Positions 39,982-49,111 of a DNA stretch of 64,000 nucleotides are shown here, in pieces. A program made the translations under genes and the position numbers. This DNA comes from Bradyrhizobium arachidis (GTDB taxonomy: Bacteria; Pseudomonadota; Alphaproteobacteria; Rhizobiales; Xanthobacteraceae). The first letter of the stretch is position 1. Each line of letters opens with the position of its first letter. The stretch lies in NCBI RefSeq assembly GCF_024758505.1, contig NZ_CP077970.1, forward strand, positions 3,286,001 through 3,350,000, read 5' to 3'. Under the pieces are notes generated by a model. It had not been told where the DNA came from and made no database searches. It saw only the letters and a program-made list of their open reading frames with translations.

Positions 39982-41178
39982 TCAGTTTTCAGAAAGCGAC
40001 CTGGATTTGCCCAGAGCGTCGAAAAGGAATTTGGCAATCAGCCTGTTCCCCACGTCGTTGGTGTGTGCAAAATCCAAATAGATCGGTTCGGTGACGTCGT
40101 CAAACAGCGCCGTTGCATCGAAAGCGTCGATGCCCTGTGACTTCAGGACGCCGGTCAGCGACGCGAATTCCGCATGTGCTATGCGCAGAGCGGGCTCGAT
40201 CCCGTCCATCGTGAGAAAATGGTTCTGAACGAGCGAGAGTTCGAAGTCGCGAAGCGGTCGCGTGAACAGGTCAGGTTGAAGCACGTGCATGAAGGTGGCT
40301 CCCTGAGAACGCACGTAAGCATCGGTTTCCAGAAGGCCTCGGAGTAATTTCTCACGCGAGTCTACCGCGAGCGATCTTATTTGATCTGGATGCTTCAGGT
40401 GCTCGGGAAGGTAATTAGTCGACTTGGCGTAAAGCCAATTGAAGAAGCGGCTATGCCTTGCGAGACCCTCGATCGCGGGGCGGTGGCGAGCGATGACGTT
40501 GTTGAGCTGCTTGCGATTTTCTCCAACGATCCATCCATCGAAGTTCGCATAGAAGACTCCCTGCATCGCGTCGCCTGTTCCGTCGTAGAACAGGACGATG
40601 TCTTGAGGACCTATCGACAGAGTCTTCAATCTCTCCAGCTGTTGAGCAACATTGACGCCCGATGCGCCGAGATTGACAACCTGGACTTGTTCGCCCCTAT
40701 AGCGATTGATGAGCTTTTGAAGCTGGCTGGCGATCGTGAATTCATCGGGTACCTCGGCATTGTAAATCGTCGAACTTCCGATCAGTAAAATTCGTCGGTC
40801 CGCCGAAGCGGGGCTGCCTACGGTCAGGCGAGCGCCGTTCTTCACGTTGAACCAGCGACCGCTGTAGTCTCCCGGATAAATGATCCTCGTGTTGGGAGGG
40901 TTGATCCAGTTCTGGTGCGAACGCGATTCCTCGATGAAATCCTGCGAAAAGAAGGAGGCGCTTCTGTAGGCCGGGGGGCGTGAGCCGCGATAGTCCCACA
41001 CGCCCGGCGGAACGTAAGGAAAAGCGACCCTCGCAACTGCTTCCACGCCCAGCGCGAGGACAGCCAGGACAATCAGCCACACGCCCAGCAGTCGCGCTCC
41101 GGCAAGCACCATCTGCTTCATTTTGCCGGCTGCCAACAGAGCGGAGTCACGGCGGCTGTCAGTCGAGTTCGAATGCAT
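39982..41178 (-). CDS. SGNH/GDSL-hydrolase-like membrane-anchored protein
   Basis: 398 residues (ATG at 41178; an inner ATG at 41121 would start right before the anchor). Membrane helix at ~28-50 (LLGVWLIVLAVLALGVEAVA), then an SGNH fold: block I RRILLIGSSTIYN with Ser, NLGASG, and the C-terminal LDFAHTNDVGNRL carrying Asp and His of the triad. Likely a periplasmic esterase or acetyltransferase-like enzyme acting on a glycan. Overlaps the carbamoyltransferase gene by 20 bp and is last in the locus. Confidence 0.78.
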   Translation of the reverse strand: MHSNSTDSRRDSALLAAGKMKQMVLAGARLLGVWLIVLAVLALGVEAVARVAFPYVPPGVWDYRGSRPPAYRSASFFSQDFIEESRSHQNWINPPNTRIIYPGDYSGRWFNVKNGARLTVGSPASADRRILLIGSSTIYNAEVPDEFTIASQLQKLINRYRGEQVQVVNLGASGVNVAQQLERLKTLSIGPQDIVLFYDGTGDAMQGVFYANFDGWIVGENRKQLNNVIARHRPAIEGLARHSRFFNWLYAKSTNYLPEHLKHPDQIRSLAVDSREKLLRGLLETDAYVRSQGATFMHVLQPDLFTRPLRDFELSLVQNHFLTMDGIEPALRIAHAEFASLTGVLKSQGIDAFDATALFDDVTEPIYLDFAHTNDVGNRLIAKFLFDALGKSRSLSEN

Positions 41179-42997
41179 GTTCGTAATTCAGCTTGAGGCC
41201 GGGATCTTGCTCTTCCTTTTCCAGGTAAGCATTGCCAACCACCAACACCTCGATCTCCGATCCCATGAAACATCGGAACGCATCGGACGGTGTGCAGACG
41301 ATAGGCTCGCCTCGAACGTTGAAGCTTGTATTCACGAGCACAGGGCAGCCGGTAAGAGCCTTAAAACGGGAAATCAGTGCGTGATATGGCGCGTTGACCT
41401 CACGATCGACGGTCTGAATGCGTGCAGAATAGTCGACATGGGTAACCGCCGGAATCTCCGACCGCGGAACGTTGAGTTTGTCAATTCCGAACAGGGAGGC
41501 TTCGCTCGCCGTCATCTGTCGTCGCCGCGATGCGACGACATCCGCCACGAGCAGCATATACGGGGAGGCGCAATCGAGCTCAAACCATTCGGAAACGTCT
41601 TCGCGAAGCACGGAAGGCGCGAAAGGACGAAAACTCTCACGGTACTTGACCTTCAGATTGAGCATCTTTTGCATGATCGCGGACCGGGGGTCACCGAGTA
41701 TCGATCTGGCACCGAGTGCACGGGGGCCAAACTCCATTCGCCCCTGCATCCAGCCCACCGCCTTGCCCTCGGCAAGGGCCTGAGCCGTCGCGTTTATGAG
41801 TTCGTCGTCGGAAAGAGTCGTGAAGCAGGCTTTCGCAACCCGGAGCTCCCGCTCAATCTCGTCCTGGCTGAATTCGGGCCCGAGATAGCCGCCGCTCATG
41901 CCGTCCTGGCGGTTCGGCCTGATCCTGCGCGGCTGCCCCATATTCACATGGTACGCAGCCAGAGCCGTTCCCACCGCCCCGCCAGCGTCCCCAGCCGCCG
42001 GCTGAATCCAGATATCTTCGAAGATCCGTTCCTTGAGCAGCTTGCCATTGGCCACGCAATTCAGCGCAACGCCTCCTGCAAGGCAAAGGTGACGGGCGCC
42101 CGTCTCCGCTCGAATAGAGCGGCCCAGCTTCAGTACGATCTCTTCAGTGACGGCCTGGATGGAAGCCGCCATATCCATATGAAATTGCGTCAGGAGTTGG
42201 TCAGGCTTTCGCACGGGTTGACCAAACAGATTGGAAAACCGGTCGTTGGTCATCGTAAGTCCGGTGCAATAGTCGAAATAAGTCTGGTCGAGCCAGAATG
42301 TCCCGTCTTGCTTCACATCGACGATGCGGTCGAGGATGGCTTGCGCGAATTTGGGCTCGCCATAGGGAGCAAGGCCCATGACCTTGTATTCACCGGAGTT
42401 TACCTTGAAGCCGAGGTAGTAGGTAAAAGCCGAGTAGAGGAGCCCCAGCGAATGCGGAAACCGCAGTTCCTTCTCGATCGCCAGATCGTTTCCGCTTCCA
42501 ATCGCCAATGAGGACGTCGTCCACTCGCCGACGCCATCCATCGTCAACACGGCAGCATCCGTGAATGGTGATGGAAAGAAGGCCGAGGCGGCATGAGCGA
42601 AGTGATGCTCGGAAAACAGCAACCGTTTCGGATCGATATCTCCACCGTCGATCTTTCGAAACTCGCGGAGAAGCAGGTCTTTCTGGAATAGCTTTTCGCG
42701 GAGCCACAACGGCATCGCCTTTCGAAACGACGAAAAGCCGGCCGGCGCAAAGGACATGTAAGTCTCGAGCAGGCGCTCAAACTTCAGGAACGGCTTGTCG
42801 TAGAAAGCGATCGCGTCGAGATCGCGCGGCGTGCAGCCGACGTTCTGCAGGCAGTAGGATATTGCGTTGGCCGGGAACGAGGGGTCGTGCTTTCGACGCG
42901 TGAAACGCTCCTCTTGGGCGGCCGCCACGACATCACCATCGACAATCAGTGCCGCGGCGCTGTCGTGATAATAAGCTGATATGCCCAGTATCCGCAT
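41159..42997 (-). CDS. NodU/CmcH-family O-carbamoyltransferase
   Basis: 612 residues. N-terminal Kae1-like domain (ISAYYHDSAAALIVDGDVVAAAQEERFTRRKHD in parts, with HHFAHAASAFFPS His pair and MDGVGEW) and C-terminal YrdC-like carbamoyltransferase domain (GRMEFGPRALGARSILGDPR, VNTSFNVRGEPIVCTPSDA). It transfers carbamoyl from carbamoyl phosphate through carbamoyl-AMP to a hydroxyl. In this locus with SxtJ and DUF5989 the target is probably a surface glycan or lipid, rather than Nod factor: no nod genes or nod box are seen here. Confidence 0.9.
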   Translation of the reverse strand: MRILGISAYYHDSAAALIVDGDVVAAAQEERFTRRKHDPSFPANAISYCLQNVGCTPRDLDAIAFYDKPFLKFERLLETYMSFAPAGFSSFRKAMPLWLREKLFQKDLLLREFRKIDGGDIDPKRLLFSEHHFAHAASAFFPSPFTDAAVLTMDGVGEWTTSSLAIGSGNDLAIEKELRFPHSLGLLYSAFTYYLGFKVNSGEYKVMGLAPYGEPKFAQAILDRIVDVKQDGTFWLDQTYFDYCTGLTMTNDRFSNLFGQPVRKPDQLLTQFHMDMAASIQAVTEEIVLKLGRSIRAETGARHLCLAGGVALNCVANGKLLKERIFEDIWIQPAAGDAGGAVGTALAAYHVNMGQPRRIRPNRQDGMSGGYLGPEFSQDEIERELRVAKACFTTLSDDELINATAQALAEGKAVGWMQGRMEFGPRALGARSILGDPRSAIMQKMLNLKVKYRESFRPFAPSVLREDVSEWFELDCASPYMLLVADVVASRRRQMTASEASLFGIDKLNVPRSEIPAVTHVDYSARIQTVDREVNAPYHALISRFKALTGCPVLVNTSFNVRGEPIVCTPSDAFRCFMGSEIEVLVVGNAYLEKEEQDPGLKLNYEHAFELD

Positions 42998-43009
42998 CGG
43001 CGAGACGGG

Positions 43010-43159
43010 CTAGAACAACGCGTAGATGAACGGAGCTACGGCGCTCGTCTGACTAAGTACGATCAGTCCGCCCAGTAGCGCCATCATCACGAGCACGGGA
43101 AGAAGCCAATACTTCTTGCGAACGCGCAGGAAATTCCAAAACTCGACGACAAATGACAA
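43010..43159 (-). CDS. DUF5989-family micro-protein
   Basis: 49 residues, TTG start at 43159 with GGAGG five bases ahead, overlapping the sxtJ-like stop. Sequence begins LSFVVEFWNFLRVRKKYW (Met in vivo) followed by one membrane helix (LLPVLVMMALLGGLIVL) and SQTSAVAPFIYALF, the usual DUF5989 pattern with the FLxxRKKYWLLP and S-x3-PFIY motifs. It lies between the carbamoyltransferase and SxtJ genes, the standard place for the family, and is easily missed because of its size and TTG start. Confidence 0.88.
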   Translation of the reverse strand: MSFVVEFWNFLRVRKKYWLLPVLVMMALLGGLIVLSQTSAVAPFIYALF

Positions 43160-43168
43160 GGCGGCCTC

Positions 43169-43600
43169 CTAGAATTGTTGATGCATGCTTGCAGCGTCCG
43201 GCCCAGGTGGCTGCCGCACGATCCAGTAGGAGGATCTCGTGACGTCTCGCTTGATGTGCAGGAAATCCTTGCCGATCGCTCTGGCCAGGGCAGCGATTGG
43301 GGAAATGACGGCAAAGAACAGGATCCCAAGTGCGATGGGCGCGACGATCAGGCCGAGCAAATGACCTAACCTCATCCACATCCTGTTGAGGGGAGTGAGC
43401 AGCTTGGCGTCGCAGGCGCCCGCCACGCCAAAAAACGCCGCAAGGCAAGCGACAGGCAGGAAGGTCATCTTGCCGTGGTAAGCGAGGTATCCAGCCCACA
43501 CAGCAAACGCCGCAGAAAATACAAATCCGAAGGACCGATTCGACGGAGTGCCAATTGGAATGCCACCCGCGCCAAATTCATGATGTTTGCCGCTCGTCAT
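43169..43600 (-). CDS. SxtJ-family membrane protein
   Basis: 143 residues with three or four hydrophobic spans (~23-42, 46-60, 79-105) and the SxtJ-family pattern GTPSNRSFGFVFSAAFAV, LLTPLNRMWMRLGHLLG, APIALGILFFAVISPIA (in parts) and a C-terminal SSYWIVRQPPGP. Named after a gene in the saxitoxin cluster, but the family occurs widely beside carbamoyltransferase and DUF5989 genes as here. Function unknown; probably a membrane partner of the carbamoyltransferase. Confidence 0.85.
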   Translation of the reverse strand: MTSGKHHEFGAGGIPIGTPSNRSFGFVFSAAFAVWAGYLAYHGKMTFLPVACLAAFFGVAGACDAKLLTPLNRMWMRLGHLLGLIVAPIALGILFFAVISPIAALARAIGKDFLHIKRDVTRSSYWIVRQPPGPDAASMHQQF

Positions 43601-43681
43601 CTGCCCAGCAAGCTTGATTGGATGCCGGGCCTAGATACAGGCGTTTCGCGCCGGTGGCAAATAGAAAGCGAGTTCAAGGGC

Positions 43682-45067
43682 TTAGAAGTCGAAATAGATG
43701 AACTTGGCTGAGCTGCCCTGACTGAGTGCAATCGCCAGCGTCGAAAGTACCAGTAGCAGGGCCCAAGCCACAGCTCTAGATGTAGCCTTCAGGGCCAATC
43801 GAATTCTGGCATGACTATCAAAGGGATGAAGGGCGAGGAATACAACGATCAGCAGAACGGGGTAGGCGTGCTCCGCCAGGAACACCCAGGGATCCTGTGC
43901 ACTCCCGGTCAAGGGACCGGCAAGGATGTCCCTCGCAACACTTAGGTTCGGGGATCGAAAGTAGATCCAGGCAAGAGTGACGAAGTGAAACGTGAGCAAA
44001 ACGCCGAGCCAGCCCGGCAGCCTGAAGTTCGGCCAGAAGCGATTGAGCATGTGGTTCAAGGCGAGAGCGCAGCCGTGCAGGCCCCCCCAGACTACAAAGG
44101 TCCAATTGGCTCCGTGCCACAGGCCACCAAGAAGCATCGTGATCATGAGATTGACGAGCTGGCGAGCGAAACCTAGTCGATTGCCACCCAAGGCAATGTA
44201 GAGATAGTCGCGGAGCCAAAAAGACAAAGTGATATGCCACCGGCGCCAAAACTCGACAATCGACCTTGAACTATAGGGCGATCTGAAATTTTGCGGCAGT
44301 CGAATGCGCAGAAGATACGCAAGACCGACAGCCATGTCGGTGTATCCGCTGAAGTCGCAATAGATCTGCGCAGAGAACCCGTAGATTGCGAGCAGATAGT
44401 CATAGGTTCCGTGAGCCCCCGGCGTATAGACGTTGTCCACATAGGGGGCGATTGCGTCGGCGAAAACGAGCTTCTTGCAGAGACCGAGAACGAACAAGGA
44501 AGCCCCGAGCGTGAAGCGGGCATCAAGTGCTCGTCTTATTTTCGACAGTTGCGGCAGGAGCTCGTGCGGTCGAAGAATTGGGCCGGCGATCAAATGGGGA
44601 AAGAACAAGACATAGCCCAGAATAGAGCTGAATTGGCGTACGGGTGGGAATTGCCCCCGGTAAGTGTCGACCACATAGGCGGTAAGCGTAAACGTTACGA
44701 ATGACACCCCGAGCGGAAGCGCGAGCCGAAATTTGTCGTCCAGTGGTTGCGCAGATAAGCCGAGAACGTCGTGGATCAGGAAGTGCGTATATTTGAAGGC
44801 AACCAAAGGGACGAAAAGCAGCAGCAGCGTGCCGACGAGCCGTCGCTTTCGGGTTTTCTGTTCTTTCGCCTGGTCAATGAACAGCACGCCGAACCACGCG
44901 ATAGCACTGAGTAGGTAGGGTAGCCACACATACTCGATCTTCCACCAGCCGTAGAAGATCGTGCTTCCAACGATGAGAAGGTAAATGCGAAAGCGCGGCG
45001 GCGTCACAAGATGGGCGCCGAAATAAAAGACAAAAAAGACGCCAAATGCGGGGTCGGAGAAGAGCAT
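43682..45067 (-). CDS. MBOAT-family O-acyltransferase (AlgI/DltB-like)
   Basis: 461 residues, about 10-12 membrane helices. MBOAT signature with catalytic His: LLGGLWHGANWTFVVWGGLHG, plus FSGYTDMAVGLAYLL, NFRSPYSSRSIVEFWRRWHITLSFWLRDYLYIALGGN (in parts). Such proteins move acyl (often acetyl) groups across the membrane to a polysaccharide, together with an SGNH-type partner, two of which are encoded in this locus (before and after). Confidence 0.93.
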   Translation of the reverse strand: MLFSDPAFGVFFVFYFGAHLVTPPRFRIYLLIVGSTIFYGWWKIEYVWLPYLLSAIAWFGVLFIDQAKEQKTRKRRLVGTLLLLFVPLVAFKYTHFLIHDVLGLSAQPLDDKFRLALPLGVSFVTFTLTAYVVDTYRGQFPPVRQFSSILGYVLFFPHLIAGPILRPHELLPQLSKIRRALDARFTLGASLFVLGLCKKLVFADAIAPYVDNVYTPGAHGTYDYLLAIYGFSAQIYCDFSGYTDMAVGLAYLLRIRLPQNFRSPYSSRSIVEFWRRWHITLSFWLRDYLYIALGGNRLGFARQLVNLMITMLLGGLWHGANWTFVVWGGLHGCALALNHMLNRFWPNFRLPGWLGVLLTFHFVTLAWIYFRSPNLSVARDILAGPLTGSAQDPWVFLAEHAYPVLLIVVFLALHPFDSHARIRLALKATSRAVAWALLLVLSTLAIALSQGSSAKFIYFDF

Positions 45068-45086
45068 CTCGTTTGGCGTTCCGCGA

Positions 45087-46046
45087 TTACTGATCCAGAA
45101 CAGGAAGAAGCGCGTCGGCCATCAGCTTGTGGCCCAGCGAGTTGGGATGAGGATCGCCCGGCATGGCCCAAATCTGCTCGGGCGACAGATTGTTCAGCGC
45201 CGGCAGAAGATCCACGAAGGCGTATCCGTCTGCCTGGGCGATAGCCCGCATCCTATCGTGAATGAACTGGAACGGGTAATCCTTCAAGTTGTGAACATCG
45301 GGCGTCATTGCGAGATAGAGCCGGATGTTGTTCTTCATGGCGTAATCTGCCAGTTGCCGGAGCTGGCGCTGCATTTCAATGAACCCAGGCTGGTCATCGC
45401 GGTAAACCTGCTTGTAGTGTTCGACGAGCGACTTTTCTCCGGACTTGTTCAAGACGCGATTTGCGACGATCCACATCGTCACGGCCAATTCGCTGTTCCT
45501 CAATAGCCAATTGCCCGAACTTTGATCGAGCTTCTCGGCGTCACGAAGGAAGTACTGCACGACGATATCCGTGGGCTTCAGGCCCTCAAGTTCCGAGAAA
45601 AACCGCTGAACGTACCGCTCAGCATTGTAATTGCCGACGCCGCCGTTGAGGACGTCGACGCTTTCCCCTTTCTCGCGCAGGGCGAGTTCGATGCGTGAGC
45701 TGATCGTCTCGCTCTCGGGTACGCCCCATCCGAGCGTAATGGAGCCGCCCAGGAAAAGAATGCGGCGCTTGACATCACTGCGAGGCGCAACCGGCCCGCC
45801 ACGTAACTTCCAATCGTTCGTCCTGATTTCCACGGACTGCAGGATCGCGGAACCGTTCTTGATGTGGTCATGGCCCAGCTCAGGTTGCGGGCTGGGAATC
45901 TTGAGCTCTCGCGCGTATCTCCACATTTCGATGTCGTAATTCTTCATCGAGCTGTTCTTGAGCCGCAGAATGCCCTCTGCGGCCAACACCGAAATGAGCA
46001 ATGAGACGACGAACGCCGCTCCCGAAGAGAACAATTGCTTGCGCAT
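45087..46046 (-). CDS. SGNH/GDSL-hydrolase-like protein, partner of MBOAT
   Basis: 319 residues. N-terminal anchor or signal (~7-27), block I ILFLGGSITLGWGV with Ser, block III-like GVGNYNAER, and C-terminal GDPHPNSLGHKLMADAL with Asp and His. Lies 19 bp upstream of the MBOAT gene, the AlgI-AlgX/J type arrangement, so it probably acetylates or deacetylates a glycan in the periplasm. First gene of the minus-strand locus. Confidence 0.82.
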   Translation of the reverse strand: MRKQLFSSGAAFVVSLLISVLAAEGILRLKNSSMKNYDIEMWRYARELKIPSPQPELGHDHIKNGSAILQSVEIRTNDWKLRGGPVAPRSDVKRRILFLGGSITLGWGVPESETISSRIELALREKGESVDVLNGGVGNYNAERYVQRFFSELEGLKPTDIVVQYFLRDAEKLDQSSGNWLLRNSELAVTMWIVANRVLNKSGEKSLVEHYKQVYRDDQPGFIEMQRQLRQLADYAMKNNIRLYLAMTPDVHNLKDYPFQFIHDRMRAIAQADGYAFVDLLPALNNLSPEQIWAMPGDPHPNSLGHKLMADALLPVLDQ

Positions 46047-46303
46047 GGTGTGAAGACCGCTTGGAAAGTTCGTGGTGTTCGCCGATGCCCCTCCGGCCGG
46101 CTGCCTGCTGAGATCGGCCGCTTTACCGAATGAACCTGTAGGCTATTCCTTAAGCTATCTATCTGCCTTGAGGGATGCTTTCAATCCACAATCCGACCTC
46201 GCTCATTCGGCTCTTTCCGCTATAAGGCGGGGTAACTTCGCTGATCCGAGCGGAGCTCGCGGCGTGCCGAGGCGGCGCGCACGTTTGCCGGGAAGGATGC
46301 GGC

Positions 46304-47878
46304 TTGACCGATACGCAAGTTGACGCGCCAGGCAGGACGGGCGGCCCCTCCCGCGAGGGGGGGAGCGGCCGTCTTCACCGGCTCATTCACGGCTGGTCGG
46401 CAAACCTGGTGCAGATGCTGCTGGCGCTGACGCAGCAGCTCCTCCTCATCCCTGCGTTCCTGCACTTCTGGAGCAGCGACAGGCTTGCGGCCTGGCTTGC
46501 GCTCTATGCGGCGGGAAGTCTCGTCATCGTCGCCGATGCCGGCTTGCAGCTTCGCGCCATCAACCGGTTTCTCAGCTTCAAGTCCTGCGTCGATTGCGAC
46601 GGACGGACGGCGAGTTTTTACGCGCGCATGATGCGGATCTATCTGGGCATCGTCGTGGTGCTCGGCGTGTTGTTGGCCGCGAGCACCGAGCTGTTTCCGC
46701 CCGCGGCGGTGCTCGGATTTCATGCGATGCCGACCTTCGACACCGCGATGCTCGTGATGACCGTGGGCACGCTGCTCGCATTGCCGGCCAATCTGGCCTC
46801 CGGCCTCTATCGCGTGCGCGGCAAATATGGACGGGCCGTGTGGTCGCAAAACGTCGCGCTGCTGCTCGGGCAGGTCGGGCAGCTCGTCGCGATCGCCTGG
46901 TTCGGCAGCCTGCTGGCGGTCGCGATCGCCTACGTCTCGGTGCAAATCCTGTTCGCGCTGTTCCTGATTGCCTATGATGCGCCGCGCCAGTTGCCGTTTC
47001 TGCGCCGGAACCGTTCGGCAACTTCGCCGTCCTGGCGCTGGAGCGCCGGACAGTTCGGGCTCGCCTTTCCGTTCTCCATTGCCAACCTCACCGAGCTCGC
47101 GCTTGCCAACGCGCCGATGCTGCTGGTCAGCGCGATGGTCGCTGATCGCGTGGCGGTGGCGCAATGGGGCCTGATCCGCGTGATCGCGAGCTTCGTGAGA
47201 GGCGTCTGCATCCAGATCACGCTGCCGATCGGCGCGGAGCTCGGCCACGATCATGCGATCGGCGACAAGGTGCGGCTGCGCGGACTCTATGCCCATGGGT
47301 CGGTGTTCGTTACCGCCATGGCCAGCCTGATCGTCGCCGGGCTGTTACCGTTCTGGTCGGATTTCTTTGCGCTGTGGACGCATGGCAGCATTCCGAACGA
47401 TGCCACGCTCACCGTGACGCTGCTGCTCGGCTCTGCCGTCGTCGCGCCCTCGCTGATGGCATTCGTCTTTGCCAATCACAGCAATCGAGGCGATCTCCTG
47501 GTCCGGACCAAGGGGCTGCAGCTCATCGCGTTCCTGATCCTCTCGGCCCTGCTGATCCCCCGGCTCGGGCCGCTCGGGGCCGCAATCGCGATCGTGGCGA
47601 GCGACCTCCTGACCCAGGTCGGAATCCTGACGCTGGTGATCATGCGCCAGACACTCGCCCATCCGCTCCGCCACACGCTGGTCCTGATCGCGGTGATGGT
47701 CGCGATCATGCTCGGCGGATGGGGGCTCGGGCTGGCGATCCACGCCACGATGCCGGGAACGGGGTTGCAACGCTTCCTCGCGGAGTGCGCGATCTGGGTC
47801 ATCGTCGTTGCCGCTCTGGCGAGCCCGCTGCTCATGGAGCGCGTGCGCGGCCGCGTGCTGGCGGCGGTGCCGAACTGA
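46304..47878 (+). CDS. Wzx-like polysaccharide flippase
   Basis: 524 residues, TTG start at 46304 with GGAAGGA seven bases ahead. About 12-14 membrane helices in MATE/MOP-flippase pattern (LALTQQLLLIPAFLHFW, PLGAAIAIVASDLLTQVGIL). It moves undecaprenyl-linked oligosaccharide across the inner membrane. Divergent from the SGNH gene, with 257 bp between them that are relatively AT-rich and contain CTATAAGG near 46220 as a possible -10. Convergent with the glycosyltransferase operon. Confidence 0.85.
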   Translation: MTDTQVDAPGRTGGPSREGGSGRLHRLIHGWSANLVQMLLALTQQLLLIPAFLHFWSSDRLAAWLALYAAGSLVIVADAGLQLRAINRFLSFKSCVDCDGRTASFYARMMRIYLGIVVVLGVLLAASTELFPPAAVLGFHAMPTFDTAMLVMTVGTLLALPANLASGLYRVRGKYGRAVWSQNVALLLGQVGQLVAIAWFGSLLAVAIAYVSVQILFALFLIAYDAPRQLPFLRRNRSATSPSWRWSAGQFGLAFPFSIANLTELALANAPMLLVSAMVADRVAVAQWGLIRVIASFVRGVCIQITLPIGAELGHDHAIGDKVRLRGLYAHGSVFVTAMASLIVAGLLPFWSDFFALWTHGSIPNDATLTVTLLLGSAVVAPSLMAFVFANHSNRGDLLVRTKGLQLIAFLILSALLIPRLGPLGAAIAIVASDLLTQVGILTLVIMRQTLAHPLRHTLVLIAVMVAIMLGGWGLGLAIHATMPGTGLQRFLAECAIWVIVVAALASPLLMERVRGRVLAAVPN

Positions 47879-47899
47879 CGGCCCAGCGCCGCCCGGACG

Positions 47900-49111
47900 T
47901 CAGTAGATCTGCGGATAGCGGCGATATCTCAGCCGCATCAGGTGCCGGGCGAGTTGCCGATGCCCTTCGTCAATCCGCTCGCCGAAGTGGGCGAGCCTTT
48001 GCTTGCCCGCGATGGCGAGCCGGGTGCGCTCTTCGGCCGAGCCGGCCTTGACGATGGCCTTTGCGAGCGAGGCGGGATCGTCGTAGTCGAACAGGACGGC
48101 GGCATCGCCGGCCTGCGCCTTGAAGGCTTCCGGATAGATCACCGGCGTGCCAACCGCCCACGCCTCCAGCGGCGGCAGATTGGTCGGGCCGAAATAGGTG
48201 GCCATGACCAGCGCCTTGGCGCCGCGATAAAGGGCGCCAAGCTCCGCAGAGGGGACGAAGCCGAGCATGCGCACGGAATCGCCAAGACCATGTTGCGCGA
48301 CCAGCGCTTCGAATGCGGCGCGCGCGCCGGGATCGGAGCCGCAGAGCACCAGCGTGTGCCTCTCGCCCTGATCCCTCAGCAGGCGCATCGCGAGCAGTAT
48401 GGTCGCATGGTTCTTGTGCGACCAGAATTGCGCCGGATAGAACAGATAGCCGGGCTCGATGCCGTGCTTCTTCAGGATCGCGGCGTCCTCGGCCTCGCCG
48501 GTCGCACCTGACCGGGCCACGTAGAGCGACGGCGAGAATGGGATGCAGACGGCGTGGTCGCGCTCCATGGCGTAGCGCCGGCACAGCATGTCGATCAGTT
48601 CGTCGGCGTTGGTGATGACCACCGCGGCCTTGGTGGCTGCGCTGCGCCACACCATGTCGCGCCGCTCGAATTGGGCGAATTCGCGCACCTCGTCGAATTC
48701 GGGGCTGTCGCGGAAGCAGCCGTCGAAAATCGTGATCATGAACGGCAGCTTGTAGAGCACCAGATTCCAGTTCGACGTGGTGGTGAAGTAGACGATGTCG
48801 ACGCCGGCCTTGCTCAGCCTCTTCTCGAACGGCGCGCAGACGCGCATGGCGTACTGCAGGAGGTCGAACGGTCCCAAATATTTGAGGAACAGGAACAGGC
48901 GGTCGAGCCACCCAAGCTTCAGATACACGCTGTTGATGCCGAGATCGGCGAGGATCGCGACGTTGTCGGGCAGCGTCGTGAACACGGTGACGTCGATATC
49001 GGCGGACTTGGCCCAGTCGCGCATCCATATGATGTCGGTGAGCGACTGCTGGAAGCCGCCGCCGACGTCGAGCGGCAGCTCGAGAAAGATGCCGACGTGA
49101 TAGCGTTTCAC
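47900..49111 (-). CDS. family 4 glycosyltransferase
   Basis: 403 residues from the GTG at 49111, which overlaps the methyltransferase stop by 4 bp (GTGA); the frame is open further up but inside the other gene. N-terminal domain has VGIFLELPLDVGGGFQQ; the C-terminal GT-B domain has YLFYPAQFWSHKNHATILLA, VRMLGFVPSAELGALYRGAKALVMATYFGPTNLPPLEAWAVGTPVI (in parts) with the E-x7-E-like Glu. It transfers a sugar to a lipid-linked glycan in the cytoplasm. Last gene of a four-gene overlapping operon. Confidence 0.88.
   Translation of the reverse strand: MKRYHVGIFLELPLDVGGGFQQSLTDIIWMRDWAKSADIDVTVFTTLPDNVAILADLGINSVYLKLGWLDRLFLFLKYLGPFDLLQYAMRVCAPFEKRLSKAGVDIVYFTTTSNWNLVLYKLPFMITIFDGCFRDSPEFDEVREFAQFERRDMVWRSAATKAAVVITNADELIDMLCRRYAMERDHAVCIPFSPSLYVARSGATGEAEDAAILKKHGIEPGYLFYPAQFWSHKNHATILLAMRLLRDQGERHTLVLCGSDPGARAAFEALVAQHGLGDSVRMLGFVPSAELGALYRGAKALVMATYFGPTNLPPLEAWAVGTPVIYPEAFKAQAGDAAVLFDYDDPASLAKAIVKAGSAEERTRLAIAGKQRLAHFGERIDEGHRQLARHLMRLRYRRYPQIY

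Noticed and set aside
41159-42997. Symbiotic nodU in a nodulation region
   Set aside because: No nod box, nodABC or symbiosis genes nearby; the DUF5989 and SxtJ partners mark the general carbamoyltransferase locus type.
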